The notes beneath the pieces are model-generated. The model was not told where the DNA came from. It saw only the letters and a list, made by a program, of their open reading frames with translations, and did no database searches. The position numbers and the translations under genes are program-made. From Tannerella sp. (GTDB lineage: Bacteria > Bacteroidota > Bacteroidia > Bacteroidales > Tannerellaceae), in NCBI GenBank assembly GCA_031257565.1, contig JAIROL010000269.1, positions 1 through 35,673 on the forward strand: DNA of 35,673 nucleotides, written 5' to 3'. Positions 5,550 through 12,117 of this stretch are shown here, one piece after another (the stretch's first letter is position 1; each line of letters starts with the position of its first letter).

Positions 5550-6206
5550 CGAATCCGGGTTAGCCCCTACACCGCCGGATGAGGTAAAAAAATAATTGGT
5601 GATTAGGTTGCGGCATCGAGCCTGGGATGCCGCGTAATTGCAAAGAAGTGGAATAAGGCGTTACTTCCACGAGTGGTCAGGTGTTTTGTGCAAACCTGCG
5701 GCGTTGATAGCAGTAATGTTATTTAACGGCAAGACTTGGTTTAAAGTCGAAGTAGCGAATCGGCAACCATCGCAGGCTAAGAAGCGGTAGCAATATCGTG
5801 AATAGCAGATTCAGTGCACAAAAAATTGAAATCAAAGGATAATTATCTAAGGTCACGTGCCCTCACGATGCGGTGAGCTGGAGGCGGTAATGGCCATAAG
5901 ACTGCATGCAGGGATGTGATAATGAATCCGCAATTATACTCGAAGGCTCAAGCGGGCGCGACGCGGGGAAATTGTACAGGCAGGCTTGCATCAAAACCTG
6001 TTGATTTGAGGGATAAAACGGCATATAACCGAAGTATGAATCACTTCGGCGTGGCAAGGCGGGGTTGATAGCCCGATACGGAAAGACCGGGCGATCCCTT
6101 ATCAGGATGAAGTTTTGGCGGTTTTAAAGATGCATAGAAGAAAGAAAACCGTTGGTGTGGAGATTAACTGGCCACTGTGAAAGTACCGGAAAACTTTCTT
6201 TTTAAC
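5550..6206 (+). ncRNA. Candidate large structured RNA (~650 nt)
   Basis: No ORF in this stretch resembles a protein, yet it is dense in perfect stems: GCGGCATC/GATGCCGC (5610-5633), GTGGAA/TTCCAC (5648-5670), CAGG-TTT/AAACCTG (5678-5698), GACTT/AAGTC (about 5733-5748), CTCAC/GTGAG near 5870, CCGAAGT/ACTTCGG (6029-6049), GCCCG/CGGGC (6071-6092) and CGGTTTT/AAAACCG (about 6119-6150). It ends in the hairpin GAAAGT/ACTTTC followed by five T (6179-6203). Size, phage location and ornate structure recall the GOLLD and ROOL classes of large phage-associated RNAs, but I cannot match it to either. It is probably transcribed from the early promoter at 5121. The 5' boundary is uncertain. Group I or II introns and a decayed gene are alternatives; I saw no domain V-like hairpin. 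Confidence 0.45.
6179..6203 (+). terminator. Terminator-like hairpin ending the candidate RNA
   Basis: GAAAGT, an 8-nt loop, ACTTTC, then TTTTT. The stem is short (6 bp), so it may be leaky and act as an attenuator before the gene at 6228. An identical hairpin at 6555-6579 is read through as the end of that gene. Confidence 0.45.
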
Positions 6207-6235
6207 GCAATTTAAATCACAAAAATTATGAAAAC
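6179..6235 (+). repeat. 57-bp direct repeat (leader), copy 1
   Basis: Identical to 6555-6611. It contains the terminator-like hairpin, an AT-rich leader and the first codons (ATG AAA AC) of the gene at 6228. Confidence 0.9.
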
Positions 6236-6581
6236 GAAAGCAATCGGCAGCATAGAGAATACCGCTGAATTTTGGAATAGGTACTACAGTAGTCCCGCAG
6301 TCATTCTGCGGGATGCGATGATGGCGAACATCAATAGCTCGATACGATATCCAAATTATGACGACGACGACAATTGTACAGTCGAGGTATTTCTCGTCAG
6401 CCTCGGCGTTGAATCATGTTATAAAGCTATGGCGGCTGCCAAGATCGTTGTTAGTGAGTTGAACTCCATTTCCGGAAAGATGTTTTATCTGGAAACGGCG
6501 TTTACTACACATGGTAGCCTTGCAATATCCATAAAGGAATATCCCACATACCCCGAAAGTACCGGAAAACTTTCTTTTTAA
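6228..6581 (+). CDS. Hypothetical protein, paralogue A
   Basis: 117 aa. It shares a clear pattern with the protein at 7173-7547: FW..YYSSPA near residue 16, DD.CTVEV near 50, SCYKA.AAA near 65, LNSIS.K and a C-terminal ISIKE. Predicted alpha/beta, soluble, no catalytic motif recognised. The last residues STGKLSF are encoded by the 57-bp repeat, so the original C-terminus has probably been replaced by the duplicated leader of the next gene. The pair arose by gene duplication. Function unknown. Confidence 0.65.
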   Translation: MKTKAIGSIENTAEFWNRYYSSPAVILRDAMMANINSSIRYPNYDDDDNCTVEVFLVSLGVESCYKAMAAAKIVVSELNSISGKMFYLETAFTTHGSLAISIKEYPTYPESTGKLSF

Positions 6582-6611
6582 CGCAATTTAAATCACAAAA
6601 ATTATGAAAAC
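6555..6611 (+). repeat. 57-bp direct repeat (leader), copy 2
   Basis: Perfect copy of 6179-6235. It overlaps the 3' end and stop of paralogue A and supplies the leader and first codons of the gene at 6604. Confidence 0.9.
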
Positions 6612-7176
6612 AGAAAAGTATCAGGAACTTTACAAAAAAGATTACGATGCCTATAAGCATGGCGATCGTAATTTGCTGGCAATATCTCTGGCAACCCGTT
6701 ACGACGGGATGACGGGGGATGACATTGAAGACCTCCTGACGGGAGCATTCAATTTGACGGCGACTACTTACAGGCGTTTGATGAGACATCCCAACGCTGG
6801 GGCCAAACTCGTTAAAAGGCTTGCGGCGGACGGCAAATTCCTTGCGACTAAATGCGATGCAAGCCGTTGGTGCGAAGCCACGCCGGCAGAACTCGACGTT
6901 GCGGCAAGGTGGTGCGTCGAGAATGATTGTACGTATGTTATGGCTGAATTTGCGGAGCATCCCGCCACATCGTCTAAGACTCTTAAGTGCCTGTACAAAA
7001 ACTGCGAAGATAGAGACTGGCTTTGGGACATATTGTTAAATAATCCGGCCACGCCGCACGATGTCGTTACGGATATTGAAAAAAGAATAAGTATGGTAAT
7101 GCTTAATCAAAAAAGAAGAATTAAAAAACGCCTAACAAGGCCATTCAATAATAAAACTAAAACAATAAAATCATGA
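6604..7176 (+). CDS. LRV-like helical repeat protein
   Basis: 190 aa. Between residues about 55 and 160 it has units of the form (L/F)(M/A)xxPx(A/T)xxxxLxxLxxxx: MRHPNAGAKLVKRLAADG, AEHPATSSKTLKCLYKN and LNNPATPHDVVTDI. This HPxT/A...L pattern is that of leucine-rich repeat variant (LRV) or related HEAT-like solenoids, which usually bind proteins or nucleic acid. The C-terminus is strongly basic (RRIKKRLTR). The gene is preceded by the same 57-bp leader as paralogue A and overlaps the ATG of paralogue B by 4 nt, so it is caught inside a duplicated unit. Seen: repeats and overlaps. Inferred: solenoid fold. Confidence 0.6.
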   Translation: MKTEKYQELYKKDYDAYKHGDRNLLAISLATRYDGMTGDDIEDLLTGAFNLTATTYRRLMRHPNAGAKLVKRLAADGKFLATKCDASRWCEATPAELDVAARWCVENDCTYVMAEFAEHPATSSKTLKCLYKNCEDRDWLWDILLNNPATPHDVVTDIEKRISMVMLNQKRRIKKRLTRPFNNKTKTIKS

Positions 7177-7547
7177 AAACAAATGTATTTCACGGAGTAA
7201 AGATGGAAGACTCCAGTAATTTTTGGGAAACTTTTTACTCAAGTCCGGCAAGTTTTTTAAAGGAGGCCATAAGCCTCAAGATAGACAATCCGATTTTTTA
7301 CCCTGATCAGCATGAAGACGACAGGTGTACGGTTGAGGTAGCCCTTTCCGGCTACAACGTCGATTCATGTTACAAGGCCGTTGCGGCCGCAGAATCGCTC
7401 ATTAATGGATTAAACTCCATATCGAGAAAGACTTTCAGCCTAAACACATGGTTTACGGCTTACGGATGCCTTGGGATAAGCATTAAGGAATCCGAAACAT
7501 TAAAACCGGAAAATGAATCGCCTGAAAATATTAACCTGACAAATTAA
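7173..7547 (+). CDS. Hypothetical protein, paralogue B
   Basis: 124 aa, homologous over its length to the product of 6228-6581 (FWETFYSSPA, DDRCTVEVALSG, SCYKAVAAAE, LNSISRKTF, ISIKE). Its C-terminus, rich in Glu, Pro and Asn, differs from that of paralogue A. Translationally coupled to the LRV-like gene (ATGA overlap). Sequence divergence shows that the duplication is old, in contrast to the identical leader repeat, which must be recent or kept identical. Function unknown. Confidence 0.65.
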   Translation: MKTNVFHGVKMEDSSNFWETFYSSPASFLKEAISLKIDNPIFYPDQHEDDRCTVEVALSGYNVDSCYKAVAAAESLINGLNSISRKTFSLNTWFTAYGCLGISIKESETLKPENESPENINLTN

Positions 7548-7560
7548 AGGAGCAATAACT

Positions 7561-7740
7561 ATGATAAAGCTGTATACAAAAAAAGAGGCGGCAGAAATAC
7601 TAAGAATAAGCCTGCCGACATTAGACCGCCGCGTTAGTTCGGGGCGGCTGCAGTCTACCAAGACCGGCAGGAGGAGACTGTTCACGAAAGAGGATATTGA
7701 TTTGCTAAATAAAAGTGGAGATGCGCGATATTACAAGTAA
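7561..7740 (+). CDS. Excisionase-type helix-turn-helix protein
   Basis: 59 aa, too short for the track. MIKLYTKKEAAEILRISLPTLDRRVSSG followed by a KTGRRRLFTKEDID wing is the MerR-like winged helix of the Xis/HTH_17 family: T-x-x-E-(A)-A-x-x-L in helix 1, a second recognition helix, then a basic wing and the (F/I)-x-x-x-D-(L/I) turn. Such proteins bend DNA in excision or regulate transcription. AAAGGAG lies 7 nt before the ATG. It overlaps the start of the methylase-like gene. A second protein of this kind is at 12884. Confidence 0.8.
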   Translation: MIKLYTKKEAAEILRISLPTLDRRVSSGRLQSTKTGRRRLFTKEDIDLLNKSGDARYYK

Positions 7741-8557
7741 AGATTTGTTCGGAAACGAAACGACAGTTAAAATTCCTGCCGTAAAAAGGCGGACAAAGAG
7801 TATTTACGATGACTACGAGGGATTTGAACGCAAATTTAAAAAAGAGCGCAAAAAGACGACAAACGACTGTTATACGCCTCCGGAGATATACAATTGCGTA
7901 GTTAATTATGTAGCGGGCAAGGTAGACTTGTCCGGTCGCGAAATAATCAGGCCGTTTTGGCCTGACGGAGATTACGAGAATGCCGTATACCCGGACGGAT
8001 GCGTTGTAATTGACAACCCGCCGTTTTCAATAATAACAAAGATATGCAGGTTTTATATTGAAAGAGATATCGGGTTCTTTCTATTTGCGCCGCACCTGAC
8101 GTTATTTTCGGTGGATGCGGATTGCACCGCAGTCGTATGCGCCGCAAATATAACGTATGAAAATGGAGCGGGGGTAAAGACGTCGTTTCTATCGAATTTA
8201 TTCGGAGACATAAGGGTCATCGGCTGCCCCGTCCTGCTCCGGAAGCTGAATGAGGTATCCGCAAAAAGTCCGCAGGCTGAATATCGATACCCCAGGGAGG
8301 TGCTTACCGCATCACGGGTTGCGGCGATTGTAAACAAAGGCGTTGGAATTGCGCTTAAAAAAAGCGACTTGTTTCACGTTCGCGGCCTTGATGCTCAAAA
8401 AAGCCGTAAAACGAGTATTTTCGGCGCCGGCTTTTTTTTGTCCCAAGCGGCGGCAGAGGCAACCGAGGCGGCAGAGATAGCAGCAGCGGAAGCAAAGGAA
8501 GCAATCGTTTGGCGGTTGTCTTACAGGGAAAAGGAGATAATAAAGTTGTTAAAATAA
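7721..8557 (+). CDS. Phage DNPPF-motif adenine methyltransferase-like protein
   Basis: About 278 aa. The track start is a GTG at 7715; the ATG at 7721 is preferred. After KDLFGNE and DDYEGFERKF come TTNDCYTPPEIYNCV, REIIRPFWPDGDYE, and VVIDNPPFSII at about 98-108, the last being motif IV (DPPY/NPPF) of N6-adenine methyltransferases. A classical motif I (FxGxG) is not evident; RPFWPDGDYE sits where it is expected, so SAM binding is either unusual or lost. Bacteroidales phage relatives are sometimes annotated as ParB-like. The C-terminal 40 residues are an Ala/Glu-rich helix. Overlaps the preceding HTH gene by 20 nt. Confidence 0.65.
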   Translation: MRDITSKDLFGNETTVKIPAVKRRTKSIYDDYEGFERKFKKERKKTTNDCYTPPEIYNCVVNYVAGKVDLSGREIIRPFWPDGDYENAVYPDGCVVIDNPPFSIITKICRFYIERDIGFFLFAPHLTLFSVDADCTAVVCAANITYENGAGVKTSFLSNLFGDIRVIGCPVLLRKLNEVSAKSPQAEYRYPREVLTASRVAAIVNKGVGIALKKSDLFHVRGLDAQKSRKTSIFGAGFFLSQAAAEATEAAEIAAAEAKEAIVWRLSYREKEIIKLLK

Positions 8558-8563
8558 AATAAT

Positions 8564-8758
8564 ATGAAAAAGTGTTTTCTAATAGCGCAATTCGTTTGCG
8601 CATGTATAATATTTCTATGTTTCGGGACAGGTTTTGTCCTGAACGTTAAAAATATAGCCGGAACCCCCGACGGCGTCGTAATCCTTTTTGTAGGATTGTT
8701 TATAATTTACATGTGCTACCTCCTGATAAGGGAAGCATATAAAGAATTAAAAGAGTAA
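8564..8758 (+). CDS. Small two-helix membrane protein
   Basis: 64 aa, starting MKKCFLIAQFVCACIIFLC. Two hydrophobic segments at about 5-26 and 38-57 (DGVVILFVGLFIIYMCYLL), then a charged tail YKELKE. Starts 6 nt after the methylase-like gene. Holins can look like this, but its place among early genes and the absence of an endolysin make that unlikely. Family not recognised. Confidence 0.5.
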   Translation: MKKCFLIAQFVCACIIFLCFGTGFVLNVKNIAGTPDGVVILFVGLFIIYMCYLLIREAYKELKE

Positions 8759-8787
8759 TATTATTGTCTATTATCTATTTTCCAAAC

Positions 8788-8835
8788 GCCGCGCGTCGCC
8801 CGTGAAGGTAGCGCGCAGGCACGGGCGAGAGCGGC
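8788..8835 (+). promoter_or_regulatory. Strong GC-rich hairpin in a 172-nt gene-free leader
   Basis: GCCGC, then CGCCCGTG, a 15-nt loop, CACGGGCG, then GCGGC: a 13-bp stem with a small asymmetric internal loop. A second small hairpin GGAGG/CCTCC follows near 8870-8886. The ORF track extends the next gene through here (from 8802), but the extension has no protein-like character, so 8759-8930 is best seen as a structured leader. Confidence 0.5.
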
Positions 8836-8902
8836 ATTGGATTTCAGGCTGTATAAGGAAGAAAAACAGGAGGTTCGTTTCCTCCCCGCCCACAAAAAGA
8901 TT

Positions 8903-8930
8903 TTACAACTTACAACTTACAACTTACAAC
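8903..8930 (+). repeat. TTACAAC x4 tandem repeat abutting a start codon
   Basis: Four perfect 7-bp units end exactly at the base before the ATG at 8931. Confidence 0.85.
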
Positions 8931-9299
8931 ATGAAAATAGCAGTTTTCGGATCAAGGGAGATCAATAAAAAGAAAGTATACGACATTCTTTGCGATAAAA
9001 TGAGCGCGGAACATGAATATATAACGAGCGGTAATATTGATGGGGCTGCCAAGATGGCGGTTACCGTCGCAAAAGAGAAAGGTATAAAAATTACGTTGTA
9101 CAATTATGAATCCGGACTTGGATTTTATTTGGCTCTAAAAGACATAATGAGCAAAAACAAAAAGATGATAGCCGCGTGCGATTCTGCGCTTGTTTTCTGG
9201 AATGGAGAAAGCAAGGGAACCGAAAGAGAAATAAATATGCTTGACAAACAAGGTAAGCCGTACGAATTGATAATTTGCGAAAAACGGAGGATATTTTAA
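8931..9299 (+). CDS. SLOG (YspA/DprA-like Rossmann) family protein
   Basis: 122 aa from ATG 8931; the track start at 8802 would add an implausible basic leader. MKIAVFGSR at the N-terminus, YITSGNIDGAAKMAV at about 32-46, and CDSALVFWNGESKGTEREINMLDKQGKP follow the SLOG pattern: a beta strand ending in GSR, a second strand then (S/T)GG-like nucleotide loop, and a C-terminal W-(D/N)-G-x-S-x-G-T motif. Such proteins bind nucleotides or nucleotide-derived ligands; their role in phages is unknown. It ends 2 nt before the PP-loop gene, whose ribosome site CGGAGG lies within its last codons, so the two are coupled. Confidence 0.7.
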   Translation: MKIAVFGSREINKKKVYDILCDKMSAEHEYITSGNIDGAAKMAVTVAKEKGIKITLYNYESGLGFYLALKDIMSKNKKMIAACDSALVFWNGESKGTEREINMLDKQGKPYELIICEKRRIF

Positions 9300-9301
9300 T
9301 C

Positions 9302-10228
9302 GTGATTAATACTGAAAAAATAAAAACAACGCTGAGAAAGGCGGAAAAGCTCGCAGACATTTACGGCTGCAAGTTAAATTTGGGTTTTTCCGGCGGCAAG
9401 GATAGTGTAGCGCTGAAATACTTTGCCGACTATTACGGCATTGAGTATGTAGCCAATTTCAACAATACTCAAATTGAGCAGTACAGGGAAATGATCGGGT
9501 TTATAAAGAAAAACTATCCGGATGTAAATATCATTCATCCGGACAAGGAAAACAGTTTCTTTGAGCTAATGAAGCGCAAGGGGATTCCGTCTCTGTTTCG
9601 CCGCTGGTGTTGCAACAGCCTAAAGCACTCCAATCCCAAGCTCTCGGAATACCGGGTAAACCTTATTGGCGTAAGAGGAGAGGAAAGCGCCGCCCGCATG
9701 AGGCGCGGCGCAATTTCGGTATTCGGCAGATCTGATAGAGCGAAAAAAACGCAGGAAAAGCTGCGTGCCACATTTGCTTCCGCCGGCAGCGAGGTTAGAT
9801 GCGAGGGCGGCAAAGATAAAGTCAATATCTATCCTGTTTTTGACTTGAAGGAAAGAAACGTATGGGATATTATAAGAACTGAAAGACTTGTGATCCCGGA
9901 TGTTTATTATTCGGGCGTAAAGAGGCTGGGATGCGCCTTTTGCCCCTTTGCTTCATATAAACAGAACCTTGAAACAATAAAATACCGCCCTCAAATAGCG
10001 AGAGCGTGGCTTAAGGTTCTTTCCGACGAGGAATTTCAATCGCGGCAAAAGAATGTTGTCGGAAGAACGAACGGTGCAGGCCTGTTTTATCTCTATATTA
10101 AAGGTTCCTTTCTGACAAACGAGTCGTTTTATAAAGGATTGAGGTACCTGTCGCAAAAAGACCTGAATGGAAAAACAGGCTTACAGGTTTTTGAAGAATA
10201 CTTAAAGGAAAACAATGTATGCAGATAG
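9302..10228 (+). CDS. PP-loop ATPase of the PAPS-reductase family
   Basis: 308 aa from GTG 9302, preceded by CGGAGG; the track start at 9275 would overlap the previous gene. SGGKDS at residues 30-35 is the PP-loop that binds ATP or PAPS. Cysteines occur as RRWCCNSLKH near 103 and GCAFCPF near 213, suggesting an iron-sulfur cluster or sulfur relay, as in the PAPS-reductase/DndC branch. Known of the family: assimilatory PAPS reduction or sulfur/AMP chemistry such as DNA phosphorothioation. Here no cysteine desulfurase or other dnd gene is present; instead it overlaps a C5 methyltransferase by 10 nt, pointing to a DNA-related role. Phage members are common and functionally unclear. Confidence 0.8.
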   Translation: MINTEKIKTTLRKAEKLADIYGCKLNLGFSGGKDSVALKYFADYYGIEYVANFNNTQIEQYREMIGFIKKNYPDVNIIHPDKENSFFELMKRKGIPSLFRRWCCNSLKHSNPKLSEYRVNLIGVRGEESAARMRRGAISVFGRSDRAKKTQEKLRATFASAGSEVRCEGGKDKVNIYPVFDLKERNVWDIIRTERLVIPDVYYSGVKRLGCAFCPFASYKQNLETIKYRPQIARAWLKVLSDEEFQSRQKNVVGRTNGAGLFYLYIKGSFLTNESFYKGLRYLSQKDLNGKTGLQVFEEYLKENNVCR

Positions 10229-11256
10229 TTGACTTATTCAGTGGTATGGGAGGCTTTAGTCTTGCGGGGAAATGGGTTGGATGGGATACCGTCCAGTTCG
10301 TTGAGATAAATCCTTTTTGTCGTAGAATCTTGGAGTACCATTTCCGGGATGTACCCGTTTTTGAAGATGTTAAAAAATTTAGCATAGATGAACTCAAAAA
10401 GTCAAAATGGAATCCGTCTGAAAACACGATTGTCTGCGGCGGATTCCCCTGCCAGCCATTCAGCAACGCGGGAAGAAGAAAAGGAGCGGCAGACGACCGC
10501 CACCTCTGGCCGGAAGTTATCCGGCTTGTGCGAGAGATCAAGCCCGCTTGGTTTATTGGCGAGAATGTTGCTGGAATCACCTCTATGGTACAGCCCGGCA
10601 GCGAAGTTGAGGTGGCAAGCGGTAAAACTCTGTTCGGAGAGGATTATAAGGAGACGGTATCACGGGAGCGGTACATCATCGATACCATCCGTAAAGACCT
10701 TAAACAGGCAGGATATAAAGTCTGGCCATTTATTATTCCGGCTTGTGCCGTCGGCGCGCCGCACCGACGGGACAGAATCTGGATCGTTGGGTACAACAAA
10801 AACTTCAACAGGACAGGAAAAACTGTTGCCCACCGTGCAGACGCAGGGCATGAAAGTGTGTCGGAATGGGAAAACGGAGTTTATGAACCTCCGACTGTTG
10901 CCGACGCCAATGGCGAGCGACCGTCAGGACGGGGTTCACGTATCGAAAAAGTCGCCGAAACTTCAAGGTGCGCCGAAACTGGCAGACTTGGCTACATCGG
11001 AACTTCTTCCCACGCCAACGGCGTCCAACGCCGACAAAATGACAAAGGCAAGCAATCAGGACAATCTGAACAAGACATTCCAAACTGGCAAAGATTCCCA
11101 ACTCAATCCCCTATTTGTAGAAAGTATGATGGGTTATCCTCCGAACTGGTTGGTATCACCTTTTCTGCGTGGAGACGACAAGCCATCGAAGCGCTCGGAA
11201 ACTCCATAGTGCCGCATGTGGCGCATAAATTCTTTAAAATAATAGACAATATATAA
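10219..11256 (+). CDS. C5 cytosine DNA methyltransferase
   Basis: 345 aa. Motif I DLFSGMGGFSLA (5-16, SAM binding), motif IV GGFPCQPFSNAG with catalytic Cys near 78, motif VI GENV near 114-117, motif VIII RRDRIWIV near 183-190, and motif X ALGNSIVPHVA near 327-337. It transfers a methyl group to cytosine in a target set by the variable region at about 190-310, which is low in complexity and dual-coding (see findings). It overlaps the PP-loop gene by 10 nt and its stop TAA shares a base with the next ATG. No partner restriction enzyme is seen, so it probably protects phage DNA against host restriction. Confidence 0.9.
   Translation: MQIVDLFSGMGGFSLAGKWVGWDTVQFVEINPFCRRILEYHFRDVPVFEDVKKFSIDELKKSKWNPSENTIVCGGFPCQPFSNAGRRKGAADDRHLWPEVIRLVREIKPAWFIGENVAGITSMVQPGSEVEVASGKTLFGEDYKETVSRERYIIDTIRKDLKQAGYKVWPFIIPACAVGAPHRRDRIWIVGYNKNFNRTGKTVAHRADAGHESVSEWENGVYEPPTVADANGERPSGRGSRIEKVAETSRCAETGRLGYIGTSSHANGVQRRQNDKGKQSGQSEQDIPNWQRFPTQSPICRKYDGLSSELVGITFSAWRRQAIEALGNSIVPHVAHKFFKIIDNI
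10388..11209 (+). other. Second open frame inside the methyltransferase gene
   Basis: 273 codons open in frame +2 relative to the window, wholly inside the methyltransferase (frame +1). The 5' half looks like a frame-shadow of conserved motifs IV-VI. The 3' half reads KLLPTVQTQG, RLLPTPMASD, ELLPTPTASN, QLNPLFVESMMGYPPNW and VSPFLRGDD, a pattern I recognise from the C-terminal parts of other phage C5 methyltransferases and associated proteins. So it may be an alternative C-terminus reached by frameshifting, a remnant of one, or an overlapping gene. No clear slippery site was identified. Confidence 0.3.
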
Positions 11257-12089
11257 TGAAAATTATCAGGATATTTCCCAGACAAACAAACGCCACGCCT
11301 GACGACGCCGACGTGCGTATTAACGCCGTTCCGTCGTTATTCGATGACGATGATGCGGATGAGGTGCATATCTCCGTAACGTTCACGTGGGATCTGGCGC
11401 GCGCAGATTATCTGGCGCGCGCATGGCGACCGGTTGCCCCCGTTCGCGTTGGCGGTCCCGCGTACAATGAGCCGGGCGGCAACTTTGCTCCGGGAATGTA
11501 CATGAAACGCGGATACGTCATCACTTCGCGCGGCTGTCCGAATCGCTGCTTTTTCTGCAATGTTCCGAAGCGCGAGGGCTACCGGCTGCGGGAACTGCCG
11601 GTAACTAACGGCTGGATTGTTACCGACGACAACCTACTCGCCTGCTCGCAGGAACACATTGACAAGGTCTTTGCAATGCTTCGCCGGCAGCCGCACCGCC
11701 CGCGATTTGTTGGCGGACTTGAGGCAAAGCTGATGACGGCAGATATGGCGTTGCGCCTGAAAGATTTAAATCCGGTAACCATGTTCTTTGCCTACGACAC
11801 GCCGGACGATTATGAGCCGCTTGTCGAGGCCGGTAAATATCTCCGCGCTGCCGGATTCAAGAAAAGCAACCAGCAGGCGCGCTGTTATGTACTTATAGGA
11901 TATAAGGGAGACGCGTTTGAAAAAGCGGAAAAAAGGCTGAAGCAAACGTGGGACGCCGGTTTTTTTCCATTTGCAATGTTATACCGCGGCCATGACGGCC
12001 TGTATGACCGCGACTGGAAGCGTTTCCAGCGCGAGTGGGCAAACCCCGTTATTACGGGGAGCAAACTGAAACAATATGAAACAATATGA
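11256..12089 (+). CDS. Radical SAM protein
   Basis: 277 aa. GCPNRCFFCNVP has the CX3CX2C motif (Cys94, 98, 101) that binds the 4Fe-4S cluster used to cleave SAM. The N-terminal part with WRPVAPVRVGGPAY and NFAPG resembles the remnant of a B12-binding domain preceding many radical SAM cores. Later VGGLEAKLMT and YVLIGY fit the strands of the partial TIM barrel. Substrate unknown. ATG overlaps the stop of the methyltransferase by one base and the next ORF starts before this gene ends, so PP-loop, methyltransferase, radical SAM and ASCH-like genes form one coupled unit. A nucleic-acid modification role is inferred from that context. Confidence 0.8.
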   Translation: MKIIRIFPRQTNATPDDADVRINAVPSLFDDDDADEVHISVTFTWDLARADYLARAWRPVAPVRVGGPAYNEPGGNFAPGMYMKRGYVITSRGCPNRCFFCNVPKREGYRLRELPVTNGWIVTDDNLLACSQEHIDKVFAMLRRQPHRPRFVGGLEAKLMTADMALRLKDLNPVTMFFAYDTPDDYEPLVEAGKYLRAAGFKKSNQQARCYVLIGYKGDAFEKAEKRLKQTWDAGFFPFAMLYRGHDGLYDRDWKRFQREWANPVITGSKLKQYETI

Positions 12090-12117
12090 AATAAGTAAAA
12101 TATTAAACAAAAAATGT

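Noticed and set aside
5863-6057. 64-codon minus-strand ORF
   Set aside because: Lies in the hairpin-rich stretch, has no protein-like pattern and no start signal.
8564-8758. Holin
   Set aside because: Two membrane helices fit, but it is in the early operon with no endolysin nearby.
8802-8930. N-terminal extension of the SLOG protein
   Set aside because: The added 43 residues are translated from a strong hairpin and tandem repeats; ATG 8931 gives the family-typical start.
9302-10228. Dnd phosphorothioation system
   Set aside because: The PP-loop protein alone is DndC-like at best; no dndA, dndB, dndD or dndE neighbours are present.
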